A stretch of 64,000 bases of DNA from Bufo bufo. Lineage: Eukaryota; Chordata; Amphibia; Anura; Bufonidae. The position numbers were made by a program, and so were the translations under genes. Below the pieces are notes generated by a model, which was given only the letters and a program-made list of their open reading frames with translations, was not told where the DNA came from and searched no databases. Positions 12,170-22,646 of the stretch are shown piece by piece (the stretch's first letter is position 1; each line of letters starts with the position of its first letter). The stretch spans positions 577,494,471-577,558,470 of the forward strand of contig NC_053390.1 of NCBI RefSeq assembly GCF_905171765.1. Reading direction: 5' to 3'.

Positions 12170-13137
12170 AAGAGGTTAAAAACCGTTTAGGCGATATTCC
12201 CCTTTCCAATGCACAGGCAGCTACTGCAAGCACCAGTCTGCCGAACTGCAAACTACATGAATCCTTCAACTCCGGAACAGGAAACACACGAACACTGGAA
12301 ACAGCTGAACAGGAAAAGCATACAATCAGCTTACACTCCTGGCAATCAGCATACAATCCAATTCCCCCAATAACGAGACGCCACTTCGTTTTGAGGTCAA
12401 GCCGAACTGCCTGTACTGGCACATACAGCCTCTTTTATTCACAATCCACAAACATAGTACTGCCCACAGGGTTTTGAAATACAACTAATCAATCCGTACA
12501 ATACACACAGACACTCCCACACAAAATCCTCCCCTCTGCCTGTGGTATGATTACTGAAAACAATGGGTTATATAATTATCACAGGCAGAGAAATACAGTT
12601 TTATAAAACATATCACAGGGACCCCAAAACATGCAATAACCCCATAACAACAGTATATCCTCGGAACCGGGGGATCTGGGTGAACCACATATCCAAAATT
12701 CACCCAGATCCGTTCAGTAGTTTGGAAGATACAGTTTAATGCAGATTCCGCAGAACATATACAGGCTATATAAAAAATAATTACTGTATAATGTGTCCCC
12801 TGTTGTATAGTTTAAAACTACTGCCCGATGTCTTTGTGCACCAAATACCGGCGAGATGGCACCGTGTAGAAAAGTACAAACAGTGTCTGTGAGTTAAAAT
12901 GGCCGCCATCCGTTGTTCTCATTAATGTGCTTCATCCATTGTTTTCACCATGTGCCTCTGATACATGAAATGGTGGCCACCCAGTAATTCCACAGTATGT
13001 CCCCAGATGGTTCTTAAAGGGCCAGCAGCAGCATAAAAAAATACAATATGCCCAAACCTCCCAGGGACTATAATCACATGGCCAGAGGATGGCAAGCAGT
13101 CCTCTCCAGGCACAAGTGGCGGAGCTGGTTCCGCCAC
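12170..13137 (-). mobile_element. Probable solo LTR, minus strand
   Basis: Read on the minus strand the block starts TGTGGCGGAACC and contains an AATAAA signal (complement of TTTATT near 12435) followed by about 270 bp that would be U5. It interrupts the Harbinger-like element. A matching 5-bp duplication could not be found, so the exact ends and the class (Gypsy-like is a guess) are open. No internal coding region is attached. Confidence 0.4.
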
Positions 13138-13398
13138 ACGGATGTACAACGGTGGATTTTCTGAGTTTACAACGGACCCATTGAAAGTCAATGGGTCCGC
13201 AGAAAATCACGGAAAACGGAACAACGGACATGAATGCACACAACGGTCGTGTGCATGAGGCCTAAAGCTGCCATTTACCTTCATCTCAAGGTCTGGACTT
13301 AAAGGGGTTGTCCGGGTTCAGAGCTGAACCTGGACATACCCTTTTTTTCACCCAGACAGTCCCCGTGAGGCTAGCATCGGAGCATCTCATGCTCCGAT

Positions 13399-13658
13399 TG
13401 TCACGACCATGGTTATGGTCGTGACTCCTGGACCCGCAGGCAGTTGCCTGCGGTTTGGTTTTCTTGTCAACCACATGGTGAGGGTTCCTGAGTATGAGCC
13501 CTCCTACCATCTGGGTTGTCTCATACAGCTAGGAGTCAGGGTCAGAGTTAGGGACGCATAGGAGGTGACCTGCTCCCTAATTATGTTGTCCTGGTCAAGC
13601 AGCTTCCCTTTACGTTTAACATCACACGGATTAGTTACCCTCACTTTGATCCGTGACA
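13399..13658 (+). repeat. 5' LTR, internally deleted (260 bp)
   Basis: It contains only the two ends of the 1157-bp LTR at 14207-15363. The left part matches to the phrase CAACCACATGGTGAGGG, then jumps to TTCCTGAGTATGAGCCC. About 0.9 kb of LTR middle is missing. Confidence 0.85.
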
Positions 13659-14206
13659 GTATGACCACAATGGCTCCTTGCGTGGACTTACCTTCGAAAG
13701 AGGGTGCAGCATGCATTGTCATCTGGTTATGGGGTGCATGCGCGTTCTCCGGAGGGAGAGCGTTAGGGGGTTCACTGTTTAGGGCACAGTTGGTGGCTTA
13801 TTCCCCGCCACCTTGCCTTCCGTGTCCGTGTTGGTAATCCCTTGTCCTTTTCTATGTTCTTATCTCTGGTCGTCTGCTGGCAGCATTCCGTTTGTGTTCT
13901 GGCTGTGTGCTGGTTAGGAGTGGCTGTTGGCAGCGACTGGAGTGCGAACGTTAGTAGAGACTGGACGCAGTGTCAGTGCGGTCTCTCCGGGCTGTTTATT
14001 TGCTGGTCTCTGGTTCCTGTGTGTTGCTCCAGAGGCTGGCAGTCGGCCCCATGGTTTCTGTGTGTTGCTCCAGGGGCTGGCAGCAGTCCTGGGGAGATTC
14101 GCATGTACTGACTCTGATTCCCCTACTTTTTCCCTTCTCCCATCCCTGCTTTGAGTTCCTCACTATCTTCCCTTTTTTTTGGTGGGGGGGCTTTGAGGGT
14201 TGGGAG

Positions 14207-15363
14207 TGTCACGACCATGGTTATGGTCGTAACTCCTGGACCTGCATGCAGTTGCCTGCGGTTTGGTTTTCTTGTCAACCACATGGTGAGGGCTGCTTGT
14301 ATGTTGCCTCACGTGTGGCTGCCGCTGGAAACATCATTATATTGACAGTATAGCAGCCTGAGCTGTTGCTAGGCAGCTTGCTGTCAAGTGCATGCGGTTA
14401 CACCTGGCAACCTGGCTATGTAGGTGTGCCTCTAGTCTGTATGGTGTGCACTCAGACATTTTCTCTTCACTTGCGGTTGTCCGCGGCAACGTGTGGTGTT
14501 GTGTGCATGTGGTGGCAGTGTCTCGGCCTGCTGGCTGATTCCCAGGACATGATTGCCACGCATGCCGTTGCTGGCGGTAACGGGTGCAGTGTGATTTTTA
14601 TGTGTGCACTTTCCCTGTTTGTTGTGCACGAGCTTTAGGTATGTGTGCACTTCGCCTTTAAGTGGTTTCACTTCCCTGGTTGGTGTTGGAAGGGATAATT
14701 CCCTTTCCAGTGTGTGTCTGTGTGGATGTGGCCATTTAGGCTATTTAGCCTCTGCTGAGACCTGTAGCTGAGGGGTACTCCAGCCTTGTTGTAGCTGGAG
14801 TCATCCTCCTGGTTTCTTATACCATCTGCCAGTGAGGGCCACCCTTGTGGTCATAAAACGTTATGTGTGATGCTATTTTATGTTTATGTGGTGTCTATTA
14901 TTACTGCAGCTATGGATCTGGGTTCCTGTGTGTTTATGTGTGTGTGCTGTGTTCCTTTTATGTTTGGTTTGGACATCAGCAGTTGAGCACGGGATCCAGT
15001 CAGTGTGTCTGTGGCAGGTAGGTGTGGAAGTCGTTTCACGCACCTGCCATACCCATAGGCTGTTTATGTTTCTCTTCCCTTGCAGCTTGGCCAGTTTAGA
15101 CTCCTGTTCGTCCGTGTCCAGGAGGAACAGGTTGTCTTACTTAGCTCCTAGTTCAGGAATCCCTTGAGGGCTAGTAGGGACCTCAGGTTCCTGAGTATGA
15201 GCCCTCCTACCATCTGGGTTGTCTCATACAGCTAGGAGTCAGGGTCAGAGTTAGGGACGCATAGGAGGTGACCTGCTCCCTAATACTGTTGTCCTGGTCA
15301 AGCAGCTTCCCTTTACGTTTAACATCACACGGATTAGAGTTACCCTCACTCTGATCCGTGACA
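14207..15363 (+). repeat. 3' LTR, full length (1157 bp)
   Basis: TG...CA boundaries are shared with the short 5' LTR. The segment absent from the 5' copy lies between about 14290 and 15190. No convincing open reading frame is present. Confidence 0.85.
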
Positions 15364-16062
15364 CCGATGAGCTCCTGTGCCCTGCGCTAAATCACGCAGG
15401 GCACAGGCTTTTTTGTTTTCAATAACACACTGCCGGGCGGTAACTTCCGCCTGGCAGTGTGTTCGGTGACGTCACCGGCTCTGAGGGGTGGGCTTTAGCA
15501 CTGCCCTAGCCGTTTTACTGGCTAGGGCAGAGCTAAATCCCGCTCATCAGTGCCGGTGACATCACCGGGGTTCCTGTCAGCCCCATGGAGAGCCCCGGTA
15601 CATCACCGGAACTCCTAAAAATGCCTTTGCCCTGCGCAATTTAGCGCAGGGCAAAGGAGAGCATCGGAGCATGAACTGCTCTGATGCTCATGTCATGGGG
15701 GCTGGCGGGGTGAAAATGGAGGGATGTCCGGGTTCAGCTCTGAACCCGGACAACCCCTTTAAGTTATTCTTTCAAATCCCTCAATTATTCCCCCTTTTTA
15801 TTGCTTCGGAGCCAAAGCCTGAGGTCCAGCGGTATCCAGGTAGGAGTACCGTGACACACAGAAAGAGAGGGTAGGGCTAATATCTTTATAGTATATATAT
15901 TCTAGTGTATTATACTGTGCCCTGTATTTCCCAGTAGATAAATGATGCTTGGGAAACACAGTCCTCACCCCTGACCACCAGGACCAGGTAGTGCTCTGTC
16001 AGTACATGGCGGCCTCCCCTCTCTGCCCCGCTGTGTACTGGTGCTTATTCTGACAGTAAAGA

Positions 16063-16294
16063 TGGGTTCACATCCCATTTTTGCCATCCATTTAATGCAT
16101 AACAAAAATGTATACGTTAACAGATGCCTCAGACTGATGCCGTACAGTGGCATCCGTTCACCATACAGTTCCATTATAAAAAAACATATACGTTAACGTA
16201 TGCATTTTTTTACTGGACTCTGCAGACTACAAAAACGTGGAGTGCTGCACATTTGTATACATCAAACCGATAGGAAAAACGTAATGTGAACCCA
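16063..16294. mobile_element. Candidate MITE with TGGGTTCACAT ends
   Basis: TGGGTTCACAT at the left and ATGTGAACCCA at the right enclose 232 bp with internal ATACGTTAAC-type inverted segments. No target duplication is evident. A half-site occurs near 8951. Confidence 0.5.
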
Positions 16295-16479
16295 CTGGGG
16301 GGGCGGGGGCGTACTAAAATTTTCAGTTCTACCTACATCACTGCACAGCTCCTTCTCTCCTCCAGGCCCAGGAGTGACGTCATGATGTGTGTCTCACTGC
16401 TGCAGCGGGCCTGAGGAGAGAAGGAGCGCAGGAAGCTGCGGTTAGGGAATGACAGGACCGCCGGCTCCCCTGAGCTCCA

Positions 16480-16900
16480 GCAATGATAGGTATGTGAGGG
16501 GGCCCCTGGGGGGGGGGGGGTCATTACACTGTGAGGGCCTCCTACAGTATAATGACCCCCTATGCCCCCCATTTAGTATAATGATCCCCAATGACCCTTC
16601 ATTCAGTATGATGACCACCAGAGCCCCCATTCAATATAATGACCCCCAGTGACCACCATACAGTATAATGACCCCATGTTCCCTGGAGGCCACTGGGGGT
16701 CATTATTCTGAATGGGGGCGACTGGGGGTTATTATTCTGAATGGAGGGCCACAGTGGGGTCGTTATACTGTGTGTGGGTCCACTGGGGGTCATTATACTG
16801 TGTTTGGGGGCATTGGTGGTCATTATACTGTGTGAAGGGCCACTAGTGGTCATTATACTGTATTGGGGCCACTGATGGTCATTACACCGTGTGGGAACCA
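16480..16900. repeat. Foldback of short tandem units (TATAATGACCCCC / GGGGGTCATTATA)
   Basis: About five units of an AGTATAATGACCCCC type on the left are mirrored by about six GGGGGTCATTATACTG units on the right, centred near 16690. Frames on both strands here are low-complexity mirror images. Confidence 0.75.
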
Positions 16901-17213
16901 CAGAGGGACATGTAAATGTACAAAAATGCCTCAAGGGGGCCCACTGGGATTTATTGCCCAAGGGCCCACATGAACATGGAGCAAGCCCTGATTAGCGCTA
17001 TACATCATGTGGATTACAAATTTCATTTTTTGCTTTTTGCATTATATGTTCCAGTTTTACAACATTACAAGCCTGCACCCAAAGAATAGACTCAAACGTG
17101 TACCAGAGCTCTTTGTGATTTCTAGTGTAACATTTTTTGCACTATATTTTTGCACTAAAGTTCTAAGGTTCTGCAACGTTTAAGCACTTTTGCCTATTGT
17201 ATGGACTCTTTTA

Positions 17214-17711
17214 GGCTACTTTCACACCTGCGTTCAGGTGTCCGCTCGTGAGCTCCGTTTGAAGGAGCTCACGAGCGGTCCTGAACGCAGCCGTCTGGCC
17301 GCAATGCATTCTCAATGGAGGAGGATCCACTGAGAATGCATCCGCCTGCCAGCGCTCAGCCTCCGCTCCGCTCAGTGAGCGGACACCTGAACGCTGCTTG
17401 CAGCGTTCGGGTGTCCGCCTGGCCGTGCGGAGGCGAGCGGATCCGTCCAGACTTACAATGTAAGTCAATGGGGACGGATCCGCTTGAAGATGACACCATA
17501 TGGCTCAATCTTCAAGCGGATCCGTTCCCCATTGACTTACAATGTAAAGTCTGAACGGATCCGCTCAGGCTACTTTCATACTTAGAAAATTTTCTAAGTT
17601 TTAATGCAGACGGATCCGTTCTGAACGGATGCGAACGTCTGCATTATCGGAGCGGATCCGTCTGATGAAACATCAGACGGATCCGCTCCGAATGCTAGTG
17701 TGAAAGTAGCC
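17214..17711 (+). mobile_element. Harbinger-like MITE, 498 bp, second copy
   Basis: Ends GGCTACTTTCACAC and complement are flanked by TTA (17211-17213 and 17712-17714). It differs from the copy at 6552-7049 by scattered substitutions only, suggesting a fairly recent common source. Confidence 0.85.
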
Positions 17712-18039
17712 TTATGGGTACAACAATGTGACCTCTTATGCACTTTTTGAATGGACTTTGAACTTTATATTGTTAGCCAGATAGTTAGCATCCTAGCTTC
17801 ATTGCTCAGGGACTGCCTCTGAGGACACTGAATACTAATGGTCCCACTTTACCTTGTGTCAGTTTAGAAATAATATAATATATTACTTGCATATGCCCTT
17901 AACCTTTGTCTCTCCACAGATTTTGGAGGGTTAGGAGCCAGTATGTCCTGTGTCTTTGGGTTCATGTGCTTTTGCTACACAGGGAGGTCCAAGTGGTAAA
18001 GTCACAAGCAGGTCTAACATCGTAACGGGTAACCCCGTT
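17712..18039. other. Unassigned flank before parental repeat copy 2
   Basis: No gene is visible. At about 18017-18033 the sequence GGGTAACCCCGTTACA could be an LTR 3' end abutting the parental repeat. Confidence 0.25.
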
Positions 18040-18952
18040 ACAAAGCTAGTCTGTCAGTACAGCAGAGAGAAAGAGGTAAAGCAGAGTTGAGTTTGCCTGT
18101 CAGTTCATGCTAAAGCCTTCTGGAACCTGCTGGAAGACAAAGCCTGAAAACAGTTTGAAGAAACGTTTATTCAAGTAAAGCTGCCATTGAACTTCATCTC
18201 AAGGTCTGGACTTAAAGGGTTTCTGCCACCACATTTTCACCTATTTAGCTGTCAGACACTAGCGATCTGCTAGTGTCTGCTCTACCTAACCATGCTATTG
18301 TAATCCCTTTCTGTGCAGCGGTTACCCTAAAAAACGTAGTTTTATTGGTATGCTAATGAGCCTCTAGGTGCTATGGGGGCGTCTTTTCAGCACCTAGGGG
18401 CTCCGTCCACTCACCATTTCTGCCGCCCAGCGCGCTCCAGCCCGCCCCTCTCCTCTAGATTGACAGCCTACTTCTCTGCATCTCGGCCGAATTCTCGCGC
18501 CTGCGCCGTGTGCTTCTGTATTCGGCACAGGCGCAGTGACTGTCTCCCTGCACCGGTTACGGCGCAGGGAGCAGTCCAACAGTCACTGCGCCTGCGCCGA
18601 ATACAGAAGCACACGGCGCCGGCGCGAGTGGGCTGTCAATCTAGAGGAGAGGGGCGGGCTGGAGCGCGCTGGGCGGCGGAAATAGTGAGTGGACGGAGCC
18701 TCTAGGTGCTGAAAAGACGCCCCCATAGCACCTAGAGGCTCATTAGCATACCAATAAAACTACGTTTTTTAGGGTAACCGCTGCACAGAAAGGGATTACA
18801 ATAGCATGGTTAGGTAGAGCAGACACTAGCAGATCGCTAGTGTCTGACAGCTAAATAGGTGAAAATGTGGTGGTAGAAACCCTTTAAGCTATTCTTTCAA
18901 ATCGTAAATTTTCCCCCCTTTTTATTGCTTCAGAGCCAAAGCCTGGGGTCCA
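18040..18952 (+). repeat. Parental repeat, copy 2, carrying a different TTAA insertion
   Basis: It matches the three parental blocks of copy 1 in order. It lacks the Harbinger-like insert (a single TAA near 18178), but carries a different TTAA-flanked MITE (18216-18883) at the same TTAA that holds a MITE in copy 1. Homology to copy 1 ends at GGTCCAG near 18952. Confidence 0.8.
18216..18883. mobile_element. piggyBac-type foldback MITE, 668 bp
   Basis: It starts AGGGTTTCTGCCACCAC and ends with the near-complement, flanked by TTAA (18212-18215 and 18884-18887). The element is almost entirely a long foldback with roughly 300-bp arms about a centre near 18550. The 110-codon and 61-codon frames on opposite strands are mirror images. 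Confidence 0.85.
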
Positions 18953-19311
18953 GAAACATTTACGCCCCACTACACCACTTGGTATTTCTACTAAACCTGG
19001 GACGCGATACAGGGGCCCTGGGCGGAGGCGTACATTGCATATGCAAAAATGGTGAGCAAATGGTGACAGCATATGGAGGGTGATAAGAGACTGGGGGGTA
19101 TTCCCTAAGCCCCTTTGCCCCCGAGTTAATAAGGGGTCATGGCCCCTTTAAGGTGGTGAGTAGTAAGGGAGTATGGTAGGAGTTAATGGAAAGCTCCCAT
19201 GATCCAGTGGGATTAGGGGCGGTGCTGATGGGCTATATATGCTTGGGAGTGAGCTTCCCACTTCCTCTTGACGGTGGATGAGCTGGTTTGAGGTACCCCT
19301 TCGCCGCTGTC
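18953..19311 (+). other. Presumed 5' leader/terminal repeat of the Ngaro/DIRS-type element
   Basis: The stretch between the end of the parental repeat and the first gag methionine has a TATATATGC motif at about 19234 and GC-rich sequence. Ngaro and DIRS elements carry split or inverted terminal repeats, but the partner repeats would lie beyond the gap at 22147, so the boundary cannot be set. Confidence 0.4.
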
Positions 19312-21188
19312 ATGTCCGCAGGAGATTTGGCCCTGAGGGACTCCCTCCTGGCGCGTTTTCAGGAGGAAGGAGAGGGATGGCTGCGGGCCTTCCTTGGGAG
19401 CCTGCATTCCCCTTTGCCTTCCCCTACTCCGGCCCCTCTGCCTGTTGCTGTTACTGAGCTGGCGGTTCCTGCTGCCAGCTCTGCCTGTCGTTTGGGGGAT
19501 CGGCGGTCCGCGCGGCGTTCCCGCCCCCCGGCACGGCTTGGCCATAGCCCCCTGCTCCTTGCGCTTCTAGTAGCGGCGGCCCCCGGGGCTCTCTTAGGTC
19601 GGGGGATAGCTTACCTGATTCTTCCAGGCGCCGTGGCAGGCCGGGCCGCTCCGGCGAGCGGAGGGATGGTGGGCGGGCTCGGCCCGGTGCCGTGGCTCCT
19701 CCCCCTCCTCTGTCTCCCGGAAGTGGTTTGGCTGCTGGCGGCGCGCTGGGTACAGGATCAGTTATGGGAGCCCGGGAAAGCGCAATGGGGGATGAATCAC
19801 CCCCGACACCCCCCTCGTCTCAATTATTGCCCCCCCCCCCCCCGGTTTCTGCGGGCCAGGGGCTGCCTGCGCTGCCGGCGGCACCTCTGCCTGGGGATCC
19901 AGCCAGTGGGTTGCAGAGTGATAGGGTTATAACCCCTGGAGTTGTTTCCCCTCCCCCGCCCCCCCCCTCCCAGATGCCACTAGTTGATACAGCCCCCAGG
20001 CAGAGGAGACGCAGGGAGGTCTCTGTCTCTCCCTCCTCTTCATTTGAAGATGGCAGGGGTGAGCGTGCTTACCGCAGGCGTCCGTCTAGTTGCCATGCTC
20101 GGGCACGAGGGAGTCGGAGACGCTCCAGATCCTCCAGGTGGCGTTCCCCCTCATCTTCGGAGTTGTCATCGGGCGCATCTGAGGAGTCTGGTAGAGTTTC
20201 AAGGAGTAGAAGATCGAGGCCAGCACCAAGCTGTACTTCCAGGGCTCCGAGCCTGGTTCATCCTTTGGTTCAAAGTCAGGCGGTTTCCGTAGAGGTTCCT
20301 TCTCCGGTGGTTCCTAATGTTCCGGTTGGTGAGTTTCAATTTGCTGGGGCCTGGGGGGAAAGTGGGTCTGTGGCGGGTATGGAATCGCTTATGCGGGCTT
20401 TGCTAGATAAATTACAGGATTCCCCATCCCCAGTTGCTAGTCAGAAAACTCCTTCCTCAGTAAGTGCGGGAATACATAAGGAGTCATTTTTATGTGGGGT
20501 TAGCCCTTTGGGTTCACATGTTGAGGAGGCGGTAAAAGAGAAGATCTGGACTAATCAGTACGTGGACATTTGGTCCCTTATTTCTGTTGATCAGCATACT
20601 GTTGACAGGGAGCGCAGGGTGCTTGATAAACCGTATGAGCGTAGGCCAAAAGTGGCGAAAACTATTGGGAATTGGCTCCAGGCGTTTGCGGTGTTGGGTT
20701 GCATCATGGGGCAGCGGCACCCGGAGCGATGTTCAGAGTTGTTCGTTTATGTTGATACTGTTTATAGTGCTTATAAGTCCCACGGAGGCAGCGCATGGTG
20801 GCGGTATGATGAGGAGTTTAGGAGGCGCCTCGCCCTCCAGCCTGGCGTTGGTTGGGGAGTAAAAGCAACTGATGTATGGCTGCGGCTTATGTTGTCTCAG
20901 AGACAACATCCCTTTCAGAGCGCGGCCGCCGGTGCAGGCACTTCCCAGGTCCATGCAGCGGTGGCCATTAGAGGCCCAGGAGTGTGCTGGTCGTTCAATG
21001 AGGGGAACTGCAAATACGCAGGCTTATGCAGGTTCAAGCATGAGTGCTCTGTGTGTCGAGGCCCCCACGCTGGAAATAGGTGTTCTGTACAGACAGCCAG
21101 ACTTAGTAAGTTTACCGTCCAAGGTGATGGGAAGGACCCCGGTGAGCGTGGACGCGATGTCCCCGTGGCTAGACAGGTACCCAAATAG
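19312..21188 (+). pseudogene. gag-like ORF1 of a Ngaro/DIRS-type retrotransposon, frameshifted
   Basis: The product would be a structural, nucleic-acid-binding Gag. A start at 19312 (MSAGDLALRDSLL) opens in one frame; from about 19548 the reading continues in another (ASSSGGPRGSLRSGDSL), which then runs open to 21186, so one frameshift separates the two. Seen in order: an N-terminal helical segment, a Ser/Arg/Pro-rich region (REVSVSPSSSFEDGRGERAY), a conserved central block (WTNQYVDIWSLISVD), and a C-terminal Cys/His array, CWSFNEGNC...CRFKHECSVC...HAGNRC. A Cys/His cluster of this type ends the Gag of DIRS/Ngaro-like elements as I recall them. It overlaps the RT frame at its 3' end. Confidence 0.75.
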
Positions 21189-22146
21189 ACAGGCGGCTTG
21201 TCAGATTCGTTCTGGTTTTTCGGTGGGTTTCTTTATCCCGTTTGTTCTAAATCGGTTCCCTGTTTTTAGTGATAACCTAAGGTCTTCCCGGGATCACCCT
21301 GGGGTGTTGAGGGATAAATTGACTAAGGAGGTCGAGTTAGGTAGGATTGAGGGTCCGTTCTCTTCAATCCCTTTTCCTAACTTACGGGTGTCACCATGGG
21401 GTGTGGTTCCGAAAAAGGAGGTTGGGAAGTTCCGTTTGATTCATCATTTGTCCCACCCTAAGGGCTCCTCAGTGAATGATGCGATTCTGCAGGAGGAGGC
21501 GTCAGTTTCGTACGTGTCATTTGACAGGGCGGTTTCTTTGGTTAGGGATGCAGGTAAAGGGGCCCTTTTAGCTAAATCTGATATTGAGTCGGCTTTTAGG
21601 CTTCTTCCTGTTCATCCTGATTGTTTCCATTTGTTGGGTGGTTGTTGGGAGGGGCAATTTTATTATGACACTTGTTTGCCGATGGGATGCTCCATATCGT
21701 GTCATTATTTTGAGTTATTTAGTTCCTTTTTGGAATGGGTGGTGAGGTTTGAATCCGGGATGTCATCTGTGATACATTATCTTGATGACTTCTTGTTTGT
21801 TTCCCCCAGTGACGGGGGGGGGGTTGCAGGTACTTGTTGTCATTGTTTTTGTCCATGATGGGACGGTTTGGAGTTCCTATCTCGGCTGAGAAGACGGAGG
21901 GTCCGGTCACGTGTTTGTCCTTTTTGGGGATCGAAATTGATACGGTGGCTATGGTTTTTCGGTTGCCTGGGGACAAGTTAGGGAGGGTATTGGAGTTAAT
22001 CGAAGGATTTATGGCAGTTAAGAAGGTATCGCTAAAGCAGCTTCAGTCTCTTTTGGGGTTGTTGTGTTTTGCATGTCGGGTCATGCCTATGGGTCGTGTC
22101 TTTTCTCGCCGGTTGTCATTGGCCACAAAGGGGGTGTCCTCCCCGG
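21187..22146 (+). pseudogene. Reverse transcriptase (ORF2) of a Ngaro/DIRS-type retrotransposon, partial
   Basis: The polymerase would copy element RNA into DNA. Visible RT motifs in order: FRLIHHLSHPKGSSVNDAI (finger region), AKSDIESAFRLLPVHP (catalytic D in motif A), LPMGCSISCHYFE (motif B), IHYLDDFLFV (motif C, catalytic DD at about 21781), then CLSFLGIEIDT and LLGLLCFACRVMPMGR, a connection block typical of YR retrotransposons. The frame shifts by one base at a run of ten G (21814-21823), which may be a mutation or a homopolymer error. The sequence is cut by the gap at 22147, so RNase H and the tyrosine recombinase are not seen; Ngaro versus DIRS cannot be decided. No single start is claimed: the usable frame opens upstream, inside gag. 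Confidence 0.85.
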
Positions 22147-22646
22147 NNNNNNNNNNNNNNNNNNNNNNNNNNNNNNNNNNNNNNNNNNNNNNNNNNNNNN
22201 NNNNNNNNNNNNNNNNNNNNNNNNNNNNNNNNNNNNNNNNNNNNNNNNNNNNNNNNNNNNNNNNNNNNNNNNNNNNNNNNNNNNNNNNNNNNNNNNNNNN
22301 NNNNNNNNNNNNNNNNNNNNNNNNNNNNNNNNNNNNNNNNNNNNNNNNNNNNNNNNNNNNNNNNNNNNNNNNNNNNNNNNNNNNNNNNNNNNNNNNNNNN
22401 NNNNNNNNNNNNNNNNNNNNNNNNNNNNNNNNNNNNNNNNNNNNNNNNNNNNNNNNNNNNNNNNNNNNNNNNNNNNNNNNNNNNNNNNNNNNNNNNNNNN
22501 NNNNNNNNNNNNNNNNNNNNNNNNNNNNNNNNNNNNNNNNNNNNNNNNNNNNNNNNNNNNNNNNNNNNNNNNNNNNNNNNNNNNNNNNNNNNNNNNNNNN
22601 NNNNNNNNNNNNNNNNNNNNNNNNNNNNNNNNNNNNNNNNNNNNNN
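22147..22646. other. Assembly gap (500 N)
   Basis: A run of exactly 500 N, probably a placeholder size. It separates Ngaro/DIRS RT from unrelated sequence, so the retrotransposon 3' half and the breakpoint are both hidden. Frames reported across it are meaningless. Confidence 1.

Larger units (their letters stand above)
10614..13262. mobile_element. Long Harbinger-like non-autonomous element, 2649 bp, with nested inserts
   Basis: Ends are GGCCTCATGCACAC and complement, flanked by TAA (10611-10613 and 13263-13265). The second parental-repeat copy near 18178 has one TAA and no insert, which confirms the boundaries. The interior is composite: GGATCCGT-rich MITE-like sequence (10740-10880), foldbacks around ATACCATCGGAT and AGAATATAC, a CT-rich tandem tract (11250-11560), a mirrored GATCGGGTGCTGCCAGGCAG segment (11110-11240, 11790-11825), and a probable solo LTR (12170-13137). 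No transposase is present. Confidence 0.75.
13399..15363 (+). mobile_element. Non-autonomous LTR retrotransposon with a CCGAT target duplication
   Basis: Two terminal copies begin TGTCACGACCATGG and end GATCCGTGACA, giving TG...CA LTRs, and the pair is flanked by CCGAT (13394-13398 and 15364-15368). The ~548-bp internal segment (13659-14206) has no recognisable gag or pol; a purine-rich GGTGGGGGGGCTTTGAGGG stretch just before the 3' LTR may be the polypurine tract. Frames predicted at 13842-14638 and 14880-15167 are Cys/Val-rich noncoding LTR readings. The family is not identified. A 5-bp duplication fits Gypsy or Copia. Confidence 0.85.
13303..15758. mobile_element. piggyBac-type MITE (TTAA-flanked) opened by an LTR element
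   Basis: The element begins AGGGGTTGTCCGGGTTCAG, ends with the complement, and is flanked by TTAA (13299-13302 and 15759-15762). TTAA target use with precise ends is the hallmark of piggyBac-superfamily transposition. Without the LTR element at 13399-15363 it would be about 0.49 kb. Its interior has GGGCACAGG/GCGCAGGGCA foldbacks and a GCATCGGAGCAT palindrome, where the LTR element inserted. Confidence 0.8.
10485..15836 (+). repeat. Parental repeat, copy 1, carrying two nested insertions
   Basis: Three blocks (about 10485-10613, 13263-13302 and 15759-15836) match, in order, the contiguous sequence at 18040-18215 and 18884-18952. Shared phrases include CTGTCAGTACAGCAGAGAG, CTTCATCTCAAGGTCTGGAC and TTGCTTCRGAGCCAAAGCC. 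Taken together they are one short repeat that has been opened at a TAA by a Harbinger-like element and at a TTAA by a piggyBac-type MITE. The identity of the parental repeat is unknown; it may be internal LTR-retrotransposon sequence. Confidence 0.8.
15837..17213. other. Unassigned region with a foldback and a small MITE
   Basis: No gene is seen. It holds a 232-bp inverted-repeat unit (16063-16294) and a foldback of TATAATGACCCCC-type units (16480-16900), listed separately. The remainder (15860-16060 and 16900-17213) shows nothing I recognise. Confidence 0.3.

Noticed and set aside
13842..15167. Cys/Val/Leu-rich frames that could be small membrane proteins
   Set aside because: They lie in LTR and internal noncoding sequence of a non-autonomous LTR element, overlap in several frames and lack domains.
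19288..19932. 214-codon frame as a separate gene
   Set aside because: Its first part is the gag N-terminus; after about 19548 it reads gag sequence in the wrong frame.
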